Shown here piece by piece: positions 12,740 to 25,200 of a stretch of DNA of 64,000 bases. Position 1 is the first letter of the stretch; every line of letters begins with the position of its first letter. Both the position numbers and the translations under genes were made by a program. Source of the DNA: Owenia fusiformis (Eukaryota > Annelida > Polychaeta > Sabellida > Oweniidae); assembly GCA_903813345.2 (NCBI GenBank), contig CAIIXF020000006.1:23693936-23757935 (forward strand), read 5' to 3'. Below the pieces are notes generated by a model, which did no database searches, had not been told where the DNA came from, and worked only from the letters and a program-made list of their open reading frames with translations.

Positions 12740-12829
12740 CACGCGTCTTGAACTCGCAACCTCATGGTTACGGCGCCCAATCGCCTAGCCTGAACGCGCT
12801 GGCGCTCAAGCCCTCTCGGCCGACTCGAC
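12740..12829 (-). repeat. tRNA-derived SINE head or degenerate tRNA
   Basis: On the minus strand, gtcggccgagaggg (A-box-like, as in Leu/Ser tRNAs; complement at 12811-12821) is followed by gttgcgagttcaagac (B-box-like GTTCRANNC; complement at 12745-12755). The A-to-B spacing is long, as in class II tRNAs or SINE heads. A clean cloverleaf with matched acceptor stem is not evident, so a SINE or pseudo-tRNA is more likely than a working tRNA gene. Confidence 0.45.
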
Positions 12830-13018
12830 AAACCCCAAAAAAGGTTGTTTTGTTAGTCGACCTGACTAGAGGCAGTCATTTTAACCTCAATTTGTTTTGA
12901 TATACAATGCATAAACAACCTCTCATCGTAACGTAGATCCATTTTTGCATGGAACCCCTGATTTCAAGAATTTTTGGAACAACTCATACAAGGTGTCAAT
13001 GAACTGTTTTATTACTAA

Positions 13019-13333
13019 ATTAAAGAAGTTGATATATCTGGAATAATTCTAACTGATATATCAGATCATGTTCCCATATTTACTATTGCAAATATCACTT
13101 ATACTGAGCAGGTCACAGGCAAAATAAATTTTCGATTAATGAAACAGAATCATATTGATTTCAAAAATAAAATGGCTGGTGTTGATTTTGATAATCTTTA
13201 TAAATGTACAGATGTTAATGAAGGTTATGAAATATTTCCTTTAAAAATTAATGTACTAAGATCTCAATTTAGACGACAAAAACAACCTGGAAAAAGATAC
13301 AACACTTTATTAAAATTTATCTCATTGAAATAA
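13019..13333 (+). pseudogene. LINE endonuclease fragment
   Basis: The frame reads ...ILTDISDHVPIFTIANITYT..., containing the SDHxPI motif that closes the apurinic-like (APE) endonuclease domain of non-LTR retrotransposons. The frame is bounded by a stop at 13016-13018 on the left and one at 13331-13333 on the right. No reverse transcriptase follows, since the adjoining sequence at 13321 onward belongs to an inverted-repeat element. It is a short, dead remnant. Its last codons overlap the left arm of that element. Confidence 0.7.
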
Positions 13334-13774
13334 CACAGGGGGTCAAAATGAGTTGTCAAAAATACGTTGATGCTGTACTAGGGGTGATCAATAAGTAATG
13401 GACGCTTTTTTACAAAGATACTTTTTATAGACCAATCCCTCCGATTTTCTTACCAGTGATACATCATTCAATTAACTATCAACTCTGAAGATTTGAAAAC
13501 TAAACATGTAATGTATTTTGATATATCTTTGTTTCTGTGAAGGATGTGTAGGTACCCCGGGACCGACATGACGTCAAACATTTTGAATCTATTTTAGCTT
13601 GTTTAATATGCAATGCAGTTGAATGCAGGCTGAACAAAATAAACCATTATGGTCATGAATAACCCCATTTTGTTATTCCATAGTTGATTTTGAATGTTTT
13701 ATCATCACTATTTGGTTCTCATGCCACATTCATTCCACATGGCCCTCAACATAGGTTCCATCAAGTACTACATG

Positions 13775-14047
13775 CAGTGGCGGATCCAGGAACCAACAGG
13801 GGGGGGGGGCAAATTTGAGGTCAGAGAAAAAACATTTGGGCCCCTAAAACCGAAAAGTAGGCCCAAATTTTGAAAATTTGAGGCCCATTTCCTTCAAAAT
13901 TTGGCCTAAAATTAAAAAAATAAGGCCTTATAAGGCCCAATAATGACCAAAAGGCCCACTTTTTGGGGCCTTTTTTGGCCTAAAATTTTTTTGGGCCCAA
14001 CTTTTTTTTTCTGGGCCAACCTTAGCCCCCCCCCCGATCCGCCATAG
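13775..14047 (+). mobile_element. GGCC/AAATTT-rich MITE, copy 2, nested in the mariner
   Basis: Starts CAGTGGCGGATCCAGG and ends GATCCGCCATAG, flanked by ACATG at 13770-13774 and 14048-14052 (5-bp duplication). The interior matches copy 1 (inverted) and the right-hand part of copy 3 at 41.7-41.9 kb. It sits inside the mariner-like element and so inserted after it. Confidence 0.75.
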
Positions 14048-14085
14048 ACATGTGCACAATTCCTCATCCTTTTAACTCAAGATTG

Positions 14086-14370
14086 TCAGACAAGGCTGAA
14101 TCCATTCTCTGACATGGAAGCAAGGTGCATTTGCACGGGTTGTTTTATTTCATCAATGGCAATAAACCTGCATCCTTTCTCTAAAGAAATAAGTAGTATA
14201 GAAATAAATAAGTCACATGTGAGCAGATCTGGACAATATGGTGCATTGGCCAAGGGCTTAATTGTGAGGTCCAGGGATATATTGTTTTCTGAACATTTTA
14301 AGATATGTGGGCAGGTGCATTGCCCATATGGAGTAGGTTGTTCCCTTCTCTCACCACCCCTATCTTCCAC
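14086..14370 (-). pseudogene. Mariner transposase C-terminal fragment
   Basis: The minus-strand frame contains NAPYCPDLLTCDLFISILLI followed by EKGCRFIAIDEIKQPVQMHL. This corresponds to the HxPYSPDLAPCDFxLF...L..G.RF.S..EI...V mariner signature around the third catalytic aspartate. Upstream catalytic parts (the first two Asp motifs, HTH domain) are missing or lie beyond the nested MITE. It is certainly non-functional. The plus-strand frame at 14114-14497 is its shadow. Confidence 0.75.
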
Positions 14371-14777
14371 AATGCGGCTTTCTCAAATTGACTTGCAAAC
14401 CTCTTCCATACAACACTCTGACATACTTTCTGTTTATGTGTTACCAGTCAGCAAAAAAATTCAAACAGCACAACACGTGTTGCATATAAAAAGTTAAAAT
14501 CTAACTGAATTTGCCAAACTGGCTAAAAAATGAATATGTGACGTAAATGTCGGTCCCGGGGTACCTGTACCTCCTTCACAAAAATAAGGATATTAAATCT
14601 TCAAATCTTCAGAATTGATAGATAATTGAATGACGTATCACTGGTAGGAAAATCATTGTGATTGGTCAATAAAAAGTATCTGTGTAAAAAAGCGTCCATT
14701 ACTTATATGATCACCCCTAGTACAGCATCAACGTATTTTTGACAACACATTTTGACCCACTGTGTTATTTCAATGAG

Positions 14778-16266
14778 AGGTTTTATGAGAAATGATTTTG
14801 ACTTTTGAGACTCATAACTTTGTAAAACCTGGAGAAACAAATCAATTTTTTGTTGAAAACAAGTTAGCAAATTCAATTGTCTATTGACATTCCATTTTTG
14901 AGAGCAATCGAATTGATGGATATTTTCCCAAATGACTTTTGGCAACCCAACCATTCCCATTGGATTACATGGGTTATGCCATTTTTTTAATTTTCCTCAG
15001 ATTTGACATCAATTTTTGACTTATTGTAACGGAGATATTGAATTAAAAAATTTCTGAAATATAGAGAATAGAGTCAAGGTACATATCCATTTACATTATC
15101 AGTTTTTCTTTCGTTACAGGCTTTTAAAATAAGAGTTCAAACAGACATGGGGTTTAACATGTAAACCTATGAGGAAAAAGACTGGTCCTTAACTTTGAGG
15201 AGTATATATTCGATGTTTTGATAAAGAGTCTCTGAGAAGGGTGGAAAACAAACAATAAAGCTTAATTTGATTTTCATGGGTTTTATATTATTCAACCGTG
15301 AAAATACCATAAGAGAGTGATAAAATGACCCACTGGATAGCTGAATAGGGATGGCTAATACTTAATTAAACTAAAATAAATGTCGTTCTTATTCCAGGAA
15401 CTTAGTACTTCAGTATAGTACTATGATTATTATTTCATGAAAACGTCTGTTCGGCCGTCCGCTCAGGCGTCATTCTGTTCATCTGTCCATCTGTCAGGGA
15501 ACTCAAATAACAGTTGACAGATTTGGTTCAAATTGTATATGCCAATGCTTGGTAAGTAGGGCCTCTGATCAAGAAGAAACTTTCTCGGGAAGGAATTACG
15601 AATTACGAGATAATGGTTGCATTGTTATTTCTACCACATAATGTTAAAAATAATGAGTGATTTGATAAAACTCTTTCTAAGTGATATCCCACTCCATTAG
15701 TTTTCTAGTCTGATTTTAGATCCAAATATTTAAGTTTCAAACTTTGTCTTTTGGATTCATTTAAAATACATATCTTAGCAATTAAAGAGAGGGGAGGACA
15801 TACTGTATACTGTTGTTGAGACTTTGTTGGAGGGCGTCCAAGCAAATAATTTATTTCGTTTGCCTGAAAATGTCAGGGAAATGTCAAGGAATTTTGAAAA
15901 AAGAGCACAAATATCAGGGATTTATTAAACAGTACACTACGTATTGGAAATATCAGGGAATTTTGTATCGGTGTTGAAAAAATAATGCTCCAGCGAAATT
16001 TATTTTAGGGCTTTGACGGAATGTCAATAAAATCCAAAATCTAAGATTTAGTTGTCTCCACAAAATCGGAATATAACAATAAAATTTTCATATTTAACTT
16101 TGCTTGCAAGGTCTCCGTAAAGTTTCGACAACAGTAGGAACCCTGTTATCGCGATGGGAGCTACCTGTTGCAAAGGGAAGACTCTATCAAAATCATCATT
16201 TCCAACAGTGGCACCATCTTTACATCAAAGCGACCACTACTCAACTCAACTACTCAATGTGTTTAT
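14778..16266. other. Intergenic, no gene seen
   Basis: AT-rich. A short pyrimidine-rich cgtctgttcggccgtccgctc stretch at about 15,446, followed by sequence about aactcaaataacagttgacagatttggttcaaa, resembles the repeat at 49.2-49.4 kb. Confidence 0.35.
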
Positions 16267-17601
16267 TTTGTGATCAAAATCGGTAGTAATGATGAAACGT
16301 TAATAAATGTACTCTTATATGCGGATGATCTGGTCTTGATATCAGAAACAAATGAGGGACTACAATACTGTCTTGATAAACTAAAAACATATTGTTCAAA
16401 ATGGAAATTAAACATTAATATTGAAAAAACGAAAGTTGTGATTTTTAATAAATCAGGAAAAATAATAAAACACAGTCATTTTAAATTTGGAAGTATAAAT
16501 ATAGAAAAAGTAAATGAATACAAATATTTGGGATTTGTTTTAAAAAGCTCTGGGAGTTTGAAACATGGCATATCAGAATTAAGTAAGAAGGCGATGAAAG
16601 TTATTTTTATGATGAGACAAAATTTTAAGTTTTCAACTATCAATGTAGAATTGCACACAAAAATCTTTGACATGTGTGTTAAGCCTATATTATTATACGG
16701 AAGTGAATTTTGGTCAATGCTTCACTTGAAAGTTGACAGAAGGATTAGTCAAGGGGACCTTAAACTAGAGAGTTCTTATGAAGACTTTATTCCTGAAAAA
16801 ATACACAATAAATTTTGCAAATTCCTTTTAGGGGTTAACAAATATACTTCAAGTTATGCCGTTAAAAAAGATTTAGGAAGATTTCCATTAGCTATAGACT
16901 CACTTATATATTCCATAAAATATTGGTTGAAATGTGTGCATCAAACAAACGCGGATAGCTTAATAAATATATCATTTCGGGATAAAAATAACATATATGT
17001 CAAACATATGGAATGCATATTAAAGTACTTTCATTTTCAACATGTCTTTGAAAATGGGAGTACGTTTGGAATAAAACGATTACTAAAAGCAATTAAACTT
17101 GAAATGCAAAGAAAATATATAGAACTTAATGATAGAGCTATAAGGGAAAATAGAAAACTTGGAAATTATATGAAAATTGATTACAATCTGGAAAGATATT
17201 TAACATTAAGCGTGAACAAAATGTTAATTTTTAAAATGGCCAGGTTTAGATTAGCAAACCATAATTTAAGAATTGAAACAGGGAGACACGAGAAAAAGAA
17301 AAAAGATGGCACTAAACAGGATCGACTTGAAATAAATGAAAGAATTTGTCAGATTTGCAATAAGGGGGAAGTAGAGGATGAAAAGCATTTTCTTCTTGTT
17401 TGTGATGGCTATAAAAAATGTAGATTTGAATTTTTTAATAAACTAAGTTTTATTGACACATTTGATAATATGTCGGATAAAGAAAAATATAACTTTTTGA
17501 TGACTTCTGATGATTTTGAAATTGTTAACGAATTGATACATTTTATAAATAAACTTTTTAATCAGCGTCGGGAGCTATTTGAAAAAGGAAAGATTGTATG
17601 A
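16267..17601 (+). pseudogene. LINE reverse transcriptase ORF, 5'-truncated
   Basis: A long open frame encodes the C-terminal half of a non-LTR retrotransposon polyprotein. It starts just before the catalytic YADDLVLISETNEGLQYCLD motif, so the fingers and most of the palm are gone. It continues through the thumb (YKYLGFVL, RKxxK-rich segments, LLYGSEFW) and ends with a Cys-Cys-His-Cys knuckle (CQICNKGEVEDEKHFLLVC). The frame itself can be read from 16168, but homology appears to begin near 16267. The 3' end carries aataaaatc and then about five copies of cttgaat, a typical LINE tail. The uninterrupted frame suggests fairly recent insertion. The clade (I, Jockey or related) is not resolved. Confidence 0.85.
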
Positions 17602-17707
17602 TGGTATTTGTGAAACAATGCATGTTGTTTTTTTAACTGTATAATTATATGTAAATGTCTTGTAATTGATTTTGTGAGGAAACCAAGTGTTTGGTTTGAA
17701 ACACAAT

Positions 17708-17742
17708 AAAATCTTGAATCTTGAATCTTGAATCTTGAATCA
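17708..17742 (+). repeat. LINE 3' tail, tandem cttgaat heptamer
   Basis: About five head-to-tail copies of the 7-base unit follow the LINE's 3' untranslated region. Such short tandem tails mark the priming end of several non-LTR retrotransposon clades. Confidence 0.75.
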
Positions 17743-19278
17743 TCCCTTGCGGATATGATCAGTTAGCAAGTTGATATATTTCTCAACTATATTATATTTC
17801 CGAATCTGTTATTTCTTTTGGTGTTCTCAAATACCATGTATTTTACAGGTCAACCCCATAATCTCTTAAGGTATCAAATGCTTCAATAATATTGTAAGTT
17901 TAAGACAGGACAACTTTGTTGGGAATTCAATCGCTCTGTGCCCTGCATAATGATGATATGGTTAATTTACTGATGATATTGTCCTTCCTCTGAATGGAAG
18001 GTTGCCCATGTCAAAGTAGTCCTCATTAATTACCAGTGTATGGTATATATTCTATTTAGATCCTGGGAAACTTCGTTAAGCTCCCGATTAAGCTTCGTTA
18101 TGTGCCAAAGACATCCCGCGAGATTCGTGAGTAGGAGAGCCTGAGGGAACATTCTATTCTAGCTATTAAATTGTTACAGATGTTCGCGAAAAATAGGTGC
18201 GACCCCCTAAAAATGTTTTGTATTCTATGTAGGATAAAATAGAATTCGATAGAAAGTGATATACCAAATCATCAAATGAAACCACAGTGTGAAAACAGGA
18301 CCTTTTTAATAAGGATTTGATTTTCACTCAACCTCTACATATGAGAAATAAACAAAGAATTAAACAAATTGGCATTTGACTAAAGATTGAAGTGTTAAAA
18401 TGATTTGAAAAATGTGACCTATATTTTGACATATAAACCAAGAGTAAATTTATTTTATACTTCACTATTTTTACACTTCATGTTAAAATGTTCAAAAGTT
18501 CTTTTGGACTTTTATCTGTTATCTCGTCCTTTGGGAACATCTTTGGGTACTTGCAATAAATTGCAATTGTAAATACGAACAATCAGAGTAGTTAGAAACT
18601 TGAGTATTCCCAATTCTTGATTTCAAAACTAGTTGTAGGGGTTTTCATGTGAATTTGAGGCCATAAATAACTTCACATTTGACAAAATCGCGAAAATATG
18701 TATTTTAATTATTTGGATGGTGAAAAACACAAAAGTGGTTGTTGATTAGATCTTTGAGTGCATGTCACTGAGTCTTGCTTTACCCATGGGTATTCATTTT
18801 ATTTGGCCAGTTTAGTGCTCATGTCATCGTACATTTATATCCCTTTGAACCTTTGTACTTTCTTTCTATAACACAGTGCCACTATACAGGTCAGAATATA
18901 GTGTCTGAGGCCTGAACATTTTAACCATCTGCTCAACGGATATCACGAGGTAGATTCGGGCCCACCTTTTAAACTGACGCTGTTCTAGAATATATATAGT
19001 GACAGTATGATGTTTTTACTTTCTCTGTGTAACGTTACCACGTATTCTATCATTAATTTGATCATGTTTGTGCATTTCAAAAATTATCAATAACTTCTGC
19101 TAAACAAATAATTGAATGTAAATATAAAACCCTAAAAGCGAGATCAAACTGCATGCAGAGGTATTTGTATAATTTCAAACCTTAATATCATAGATACAAT
19201 CAGACAACGTTTTGACTTTGTAAATTCAATTTTGAACTAATATCAGCACATATATTGGATTAAAACGGATTAATATAA
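17743..19278. promoter_or_regulatory. Upstream region of the acyl-CoA synthetase gene
   Basis: No coding frame. A TATATATAG at 18991-18999 lies about 290 bases upstream of the ATG at 19279 and could be a TATA box for a leader of roughly 250 bases, but nothing else confirms it. The remainder is AT-rich with no recognised element. Confidence 0.25.
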
Positions 19279-22200
19279 ATGGCTTCAAAGGAAACTCCAG
19301 TGGAATTTCCAAAAGTACCTTTGGCTGATTTTGTACTCCAAGCTGCCGATTTGTTAGATTCTTTCCCAGCATTGGTAAGACCCGGGTGGTAAGATAAACT
19401 CAAAGGGTTACATTGTTAATCATTTATGATTAAGTTCCATTTAATTAATATCTAAAGATATATGAGTTGATCTCCATTGTATGTACATGTACGATGATAC
19501 GATGAATCGCTGTTAATGTACTAGGTAATGTATGCAACTACAAAAGAACGTATAGCTCACGTTTATCATTAACCCTTGATATGGAAATTAAGCTATAGGT
19601 TTTAAAGAGGTTAGTTCTCTCCTTAGTACTGTAACTCGTAGCTAGTTGTAACTAGGTCACCAAAAAACAATGAAAGGGGACGGGCATCCATGGGACACAC
19701 ATATCACACGTTCACGTACGAGTTTTCATTAAAACGTATAGCTTAATCTCCCTAATGTGAGCGTAGAACACGTACGCTAGCAATCATTACATTCCATATA
19801 ATAGCATGAATAAAACTATGGAACTACCATATTATAAGAGAACACAACATGGCAGGTCATTTGCATATCACATGCATCAAACTACAACGTAACATGTTAT
19901 AATACTGTATAAACGATAGCACAACACACTAAAACGCCAGAAGACACCATACGATATCATATCATTGCACAAGATATCATACTACAACAGGTCATACGAT
20001 AACCATATCATTGCACAAGATATCATAATACAACACAACATCCAATCAATATCATAAGACGACACTGAATAAAGACTAACAAAACAAAACAAAACACAGA
20101 GTGAACAGGCTCGCACCCTTGAATTTATATGCAGTTTATAGGACGGAAAGTCCAAAATCGCCACTTTGATATTTACCCAGAATGCTCAAAAACAATTCAG
20201 ATGTAAACTTAGTTTACTTACATGTACTGTACATGTACATATGTAAAATCATCCCTGCAAATTTTAAATGAATCAATAAAACGAGACCGCCCGCACCACA
20301 AACTGGTCACAATATAGCACCAAAGGGTGCGATAAAAACTATAGAAAATACACATACATTAAATGAACCTAAAAAGTAATTTTTCATTCTATAACTCAAT
20401 GCGTCGACTGAGGAAACATAGGAAACACTGTATAGAGTCCATTGGCCGTATCCCAGAATAAGACAAAAAAAATTCTAGCTAACTGTTCAGTTTCATTTTT
20501 CTGTTCCAGATCGATGGACGAACTGGGTTAACATGGAGCTACACAGAATTGAAAGGTTATGTCAGGCGGATTGCAAGTGGTCTGGCGCGTCAGGGCGTAA
20601 GACGCGGTGACGTTGTAGCAATCTACAGTGGAAATTGTATAGAATACGTGGCACTCTTCCATGCCATATCCTCTCTAGGAGCAATCACAACCACAATAAG
20701 TCCAGCGTTTACTACCGGTATGTATGGTATGATTTGAGTAATCAATTGCAATTTATCTTGACAAGACATTGGTCAGTTGGCCAGTTCAGCATAACTATTA
20801 TGCAAGGCATTAACATGCAATATGTCACAACCTGCCATTTGCTACAGACGCAGAACTCTAAACACCAACCGCCGGACTCCGAACACCGTCCACCAAAAGT
20901 TAAAGACTATAACAAAATGTCACCACTTGTGGTGGTGACATAAATACCAATTGATAGTATGTTGTACCTTCGATGTTCCTGTTGTCGACAACAGTTTGCA
21001 CTTTTTCCTTGTGCATTGAATGTGATATATTCTTCCCTCGAATTACTATTTCGTCATTTATAGAAAGCAAGGATTAACAAGGAAAACGACAAGGATAATA
21101 ATTTCAAAGCCATGACATTTTATAATCCTTGTCATCGAGAACAAAATTTGTTCTTGCTTTGTTGTATCATAATGCAAGACAACTCTCAACAAATATATAT
21201 TTCATTTGTTCCAGATGAGCTGACGTATCAACTAGAAGATTCTGGAGCTAAATACATTTTAGTGCAATCCTACTTTCTACAGAGACTCAAAAAGGTCGAA
21301 AAATCTAAGATCATAATCAAGGTAATAGATAAAATATATTTATTAACTCCCCCTCAAACTGGAAGTTTTCATTCCATTCCATTGGATACCATACCAATTC
21401 AATGCCTGTCATTGTTAACATTTCAATTTTGTCCCTTAACAAAAGATCGAAAAATGAAATGATGTGTTTCATCGCTAGTTATGATTGAGAAGACTTTGAT
21501 GTGTGACTCAAAGGAGGACTAACGCGCCGTCAATATCATGTGTGTGACAGTACATTTATGAGCGAATTCAAATGCAAAATTCCACTTTCACCAACAAATT
21601 CCATTGGGTCCCACCGTACGATTCTAATGATGTTCAATAGGACCTCGTTAACATAGCCCCATCGAATCCCACTATGCCCGATCGAGTCCTGCGGAAATTA
21701 TGTAATTTAGTTAAGAAGTTTCTGCCGCGGCCATTTTGATTCGAAGTCACCTAACAAGTCCCATGATGAATGAACTTCTTCGGGCAAAGTCCCACGGATT
21801 CCCATAGACTCCCATTGGAGTCCTACGAGTAACATGACTTCCACGAGGTCCTATGTAATGCTAATTAAGTCTATGAATGTCCAACCGTGCCCCATTGGAC
21901 TTTATATACATTATATTACCATTTCTAATATTCCGAATCAAAGTGTCTTCTTCAAATTAATTGCAAATTCTTCCAAGGAGAATTGGCTCCCAGAAGCGAC
22001 CCTCGATATTTTCCAACAATGAAAACGTCGAAATGTAGTTATTTTCTGAAATTAAAACCGGCTATAAATTCAAATTAAAGATTCAAAAGATTCGAACCAA
22101 TATCTCGATCAATTCTTGTGAGTTTTGGAATTTTTCGTTAGCAAATAAGACCAAAATTAAAGATTTAAATTTTTTGAAGTGAACAAAATGGCGGCTGTTT

Positions 22201-25200
22201 GAATTTGAATTTTGACGAACGACATGACCATGAGACAGAATATCAATGTTGCACACAGGGAGCCAATCCTCCTTGGTATTAATCTTCCAAGCCCAGCAGT
22301 ATGTTTACAAACATTATGATATAAGGAAAAACACTAAAAGTTTTGGGTAAATAATAGATTTATTGTTTCTAAAAGTATTTTTGCTTTCTTGTTGAAATAT
22401 TACCCCATTGCTAATTTTTGATGATTTGCTAATGCACTAGCTAATTCACTGTTAATATTTTCCCATCTGGTTGTACACCAAAATAATCATACCTGATATT
22501 CTGATGTTATGTTAAAGTACAATGTATCATATACCTATAAAGGTTAGTGTGTATGCAATTGTAGTAAGCAGCATATCCATGATGAATGGTCGCATAAACA
22601 TATACATTACACTCATAAGTGCACTTTACTAAATGCAATGACATGAGACGAATTCGAGTCGAAATAAATGACAAAGAGCACTTAATAATAATTTGTGTAA
22701 ATTGAAATTGTTTGTTGTTTTCAGAAAGTGTTTGTTATAGGGGAATCAGATGAACATACGACTGTGGGTGAATTGATGCAGGACGATGGCTTGGCTTTAC
22801 CTCCCCATGTGCCCATAGATCCCGAGAAAGATGTCGTTGCAATACTCTACTCAAGTGGGACCACTGGATTGCCCAAGGGATGCATGCTGACCCACTATAA
22901 CGTTACTTCTCTTATGTTCTGCTATAAATTGTGAGTCAAAACCCTATTATTTGCGGCCATGCATATTTAGAGCTCATTTAAGACTTGTAATAAAAAGGCA
23001 TAGATGAAAATTATACAAGCAATGCTACTAAGAGCCTGGAACCAGACTCCATTTTGTTTTCCAGTGTCCATTTTCGGAAACACGATATTGATAAACCGTT
23101 TTTCTATTGTTTTTGAACAACAATAAGGAAAAATGCATTTCCCAAAACAAGAAAGTTTGTGTCAGACTTATTCCAACTAACTATTACAAGACACCTTGTG
23201 ATTATGGTTTTCAAGACTTTTCCATTGTCGCTTTTAGAAATAATGACAACGTTGCTGCAGAGTTAGAAGCTAGGGGTGAAGAGCTTCCATTTGTGAATCC
23301 GTTGGACGAGGCAACACTAGGTATTCTTCCATTCTATCACAGCTACGCCATGATTGTACTAATGTGCCTCACACTGGCAATTGGTATTAAATTAGTGGTG
23401 CTACCAAAATTCAAACCAGTTTCATTTCTGGAAGCAATAGAAAAATATAAGGTGAGCATTGAGATCAATGAACGTAGTTGATATTCAAAGAAAACATTAC
23501 TATGGGTCAAGTTGTGGTCCAAAAGTACAAGGGATAATCTTAGAATATTGTATATGAATGTGCATGTATACATTACTGTATAAGTGGTATTTAATCCGAG
23601 TGGTTAATTTTCCGAAAGGTCAAATTTCATCATTTTCCTAATTTTAATTTTTCTAATGACAAGAAACCTCCCATTGGATAACATTATAATAACAATAATG
23701 ACAATATTTCCGACATTTAATTTTCCGAACCTGGCAAAAATTAGGAAATAGGCAAATTAAATGATTAGGCAAAATTACCACTTACAGTATTTCTTGGTCT
23801 TGGTTCTATCAGTGGAGCAGGTGGGACATATTTGACAGCCTGTAGTATATATCGTATATATGGTTCGATACGTTCACTCTCATACTGTAGGCTATTGTTC
23901 TTCAAGATCACATATCTTCCTCTCGTCCCACCACTGATGGTTTTCCTCGCAAAGAGCCCTCTGGTGAGCAGATATGACTTGTCAAGTGTCCGCCAAATCG
24001 GGTCAGGTGCTGCCCCCTTGAGTAAAGATATAGAAATGGCGGTTAAGGAACGCTTGGGTGTTGAGCGTCTAACTCAAGGTAACAGAGTAAAAATATGTCT
24101 CGGTCTGCTGATGATATTAACAACACCAATATATGCCCATATTATCAAAGATAATCACAATAATTATTGATGTGTTTAAAGGCTATGGCATGACGGAAAC
24201 GACGACTGGAGCCCTTGCACCTCCACCCGGAATTGATAGGCCACCCGGAGCAGCGGGGAAGGTATTGGCGGGCAACGAAGTCACGGTAATGAATCAGCTA
24301 TATTGTTATTGCTCTATATTAGTCATCTAGATTCAAGTTTAACTCTAGTTAATCTGAATCTTATCTATTTAACTCAATTGTTGAATCAGATTGTAAGACT
24401 TTGCCCATATATTGTGAATTTTGCCTGCAAGGTTAGAGATCTGGACGACGGCCGAATTCTTGGTGAGAACCAGGAGGGTGAATTGTGGATTCGGGGCCCT
24501 ATAGTAATGTCTGGATATTGGAACAAATCTAAACAAACAGCTGAAACTATAGATAAAGAAGGATGGCTTCACACAGGTAAGGCGGTTTTATGCCGTATAT
24601 CTTTGAATCATTAGGGAGTTTAAGCTTGCATATAAAATCGAAACGCCAACCTGTACGTATGACCAATCGCCCATAAAAATGCATCACTTAAATATTTGCC
24701 GTTCACATTTAGGTTGTGGAAAACATTGCAAGCTTAAACTCCCTATTATGTCAATGACTAATGTTGGTCATGTGTCTTTTAATAATACATTATTCAAAAG
24801 CGTTTTATCATTCATGATTTTTCAGTTCAATCAATATATTTTATTCAACAATAAGACAATGTAAATCAAAGTTAAACGTACTCTAGATTGATTTAACGGA
24901 ATTGATTTAATACATGCATATTGATCACGCCGAATAAAGTCAGATATACAGGGTGTCCCAAAAAAAAGGAAACCAGCAATAGATTGCTTATTTCTCAAAT
25001 ATGAATAATGATAGGAAAATGTCACAGCTACCATCTGATAGATTATGATGTCCTCTTTCTTATGATACCAAAGTTGTCTATTTTCCTTCACGGATGACTG
25101 AGTTATAAGGGATTTAAGTGACCATGTCTGAAATGAGTTTGTACCACTTTCAGCCAAGTCAATTTCACCATCATAACAAGGTGATAAGTAACAACAAACA

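Larger units (their letters stand above)
13321..14777 (-). mobile_element. Mariner-like element remnant with long inverted ends
   Basis: About 250 bases at each end are inverted copies: 13321-13570 (ctcattgaaataacacag... to ...ggtaccccgggaccgacatgac) against 14528-14777. Within the arms, TA followed by GGGGTGATCAATAAGTAATGG and its complement look like true mariner tips; the similarity continuing beyond them is unexplained. A transposase fragment lies inside on the minus strand (14086-14370). A GGCC-rich MITE is nested at 13775-14047. The element is ~1.46 kb with the insertion and cannot encode an intact transposase. Confidence 0.7.

Noticed and set aside
16168-16266. The first ~33 codons of the LINE open frame as LINE protein
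   Set aside because: The residues do not resemble a reverse transcriptase, and the homology begins only at VIKIGSNDETLINVLLYADD; the earlier part is chance extension into flanking DNA.
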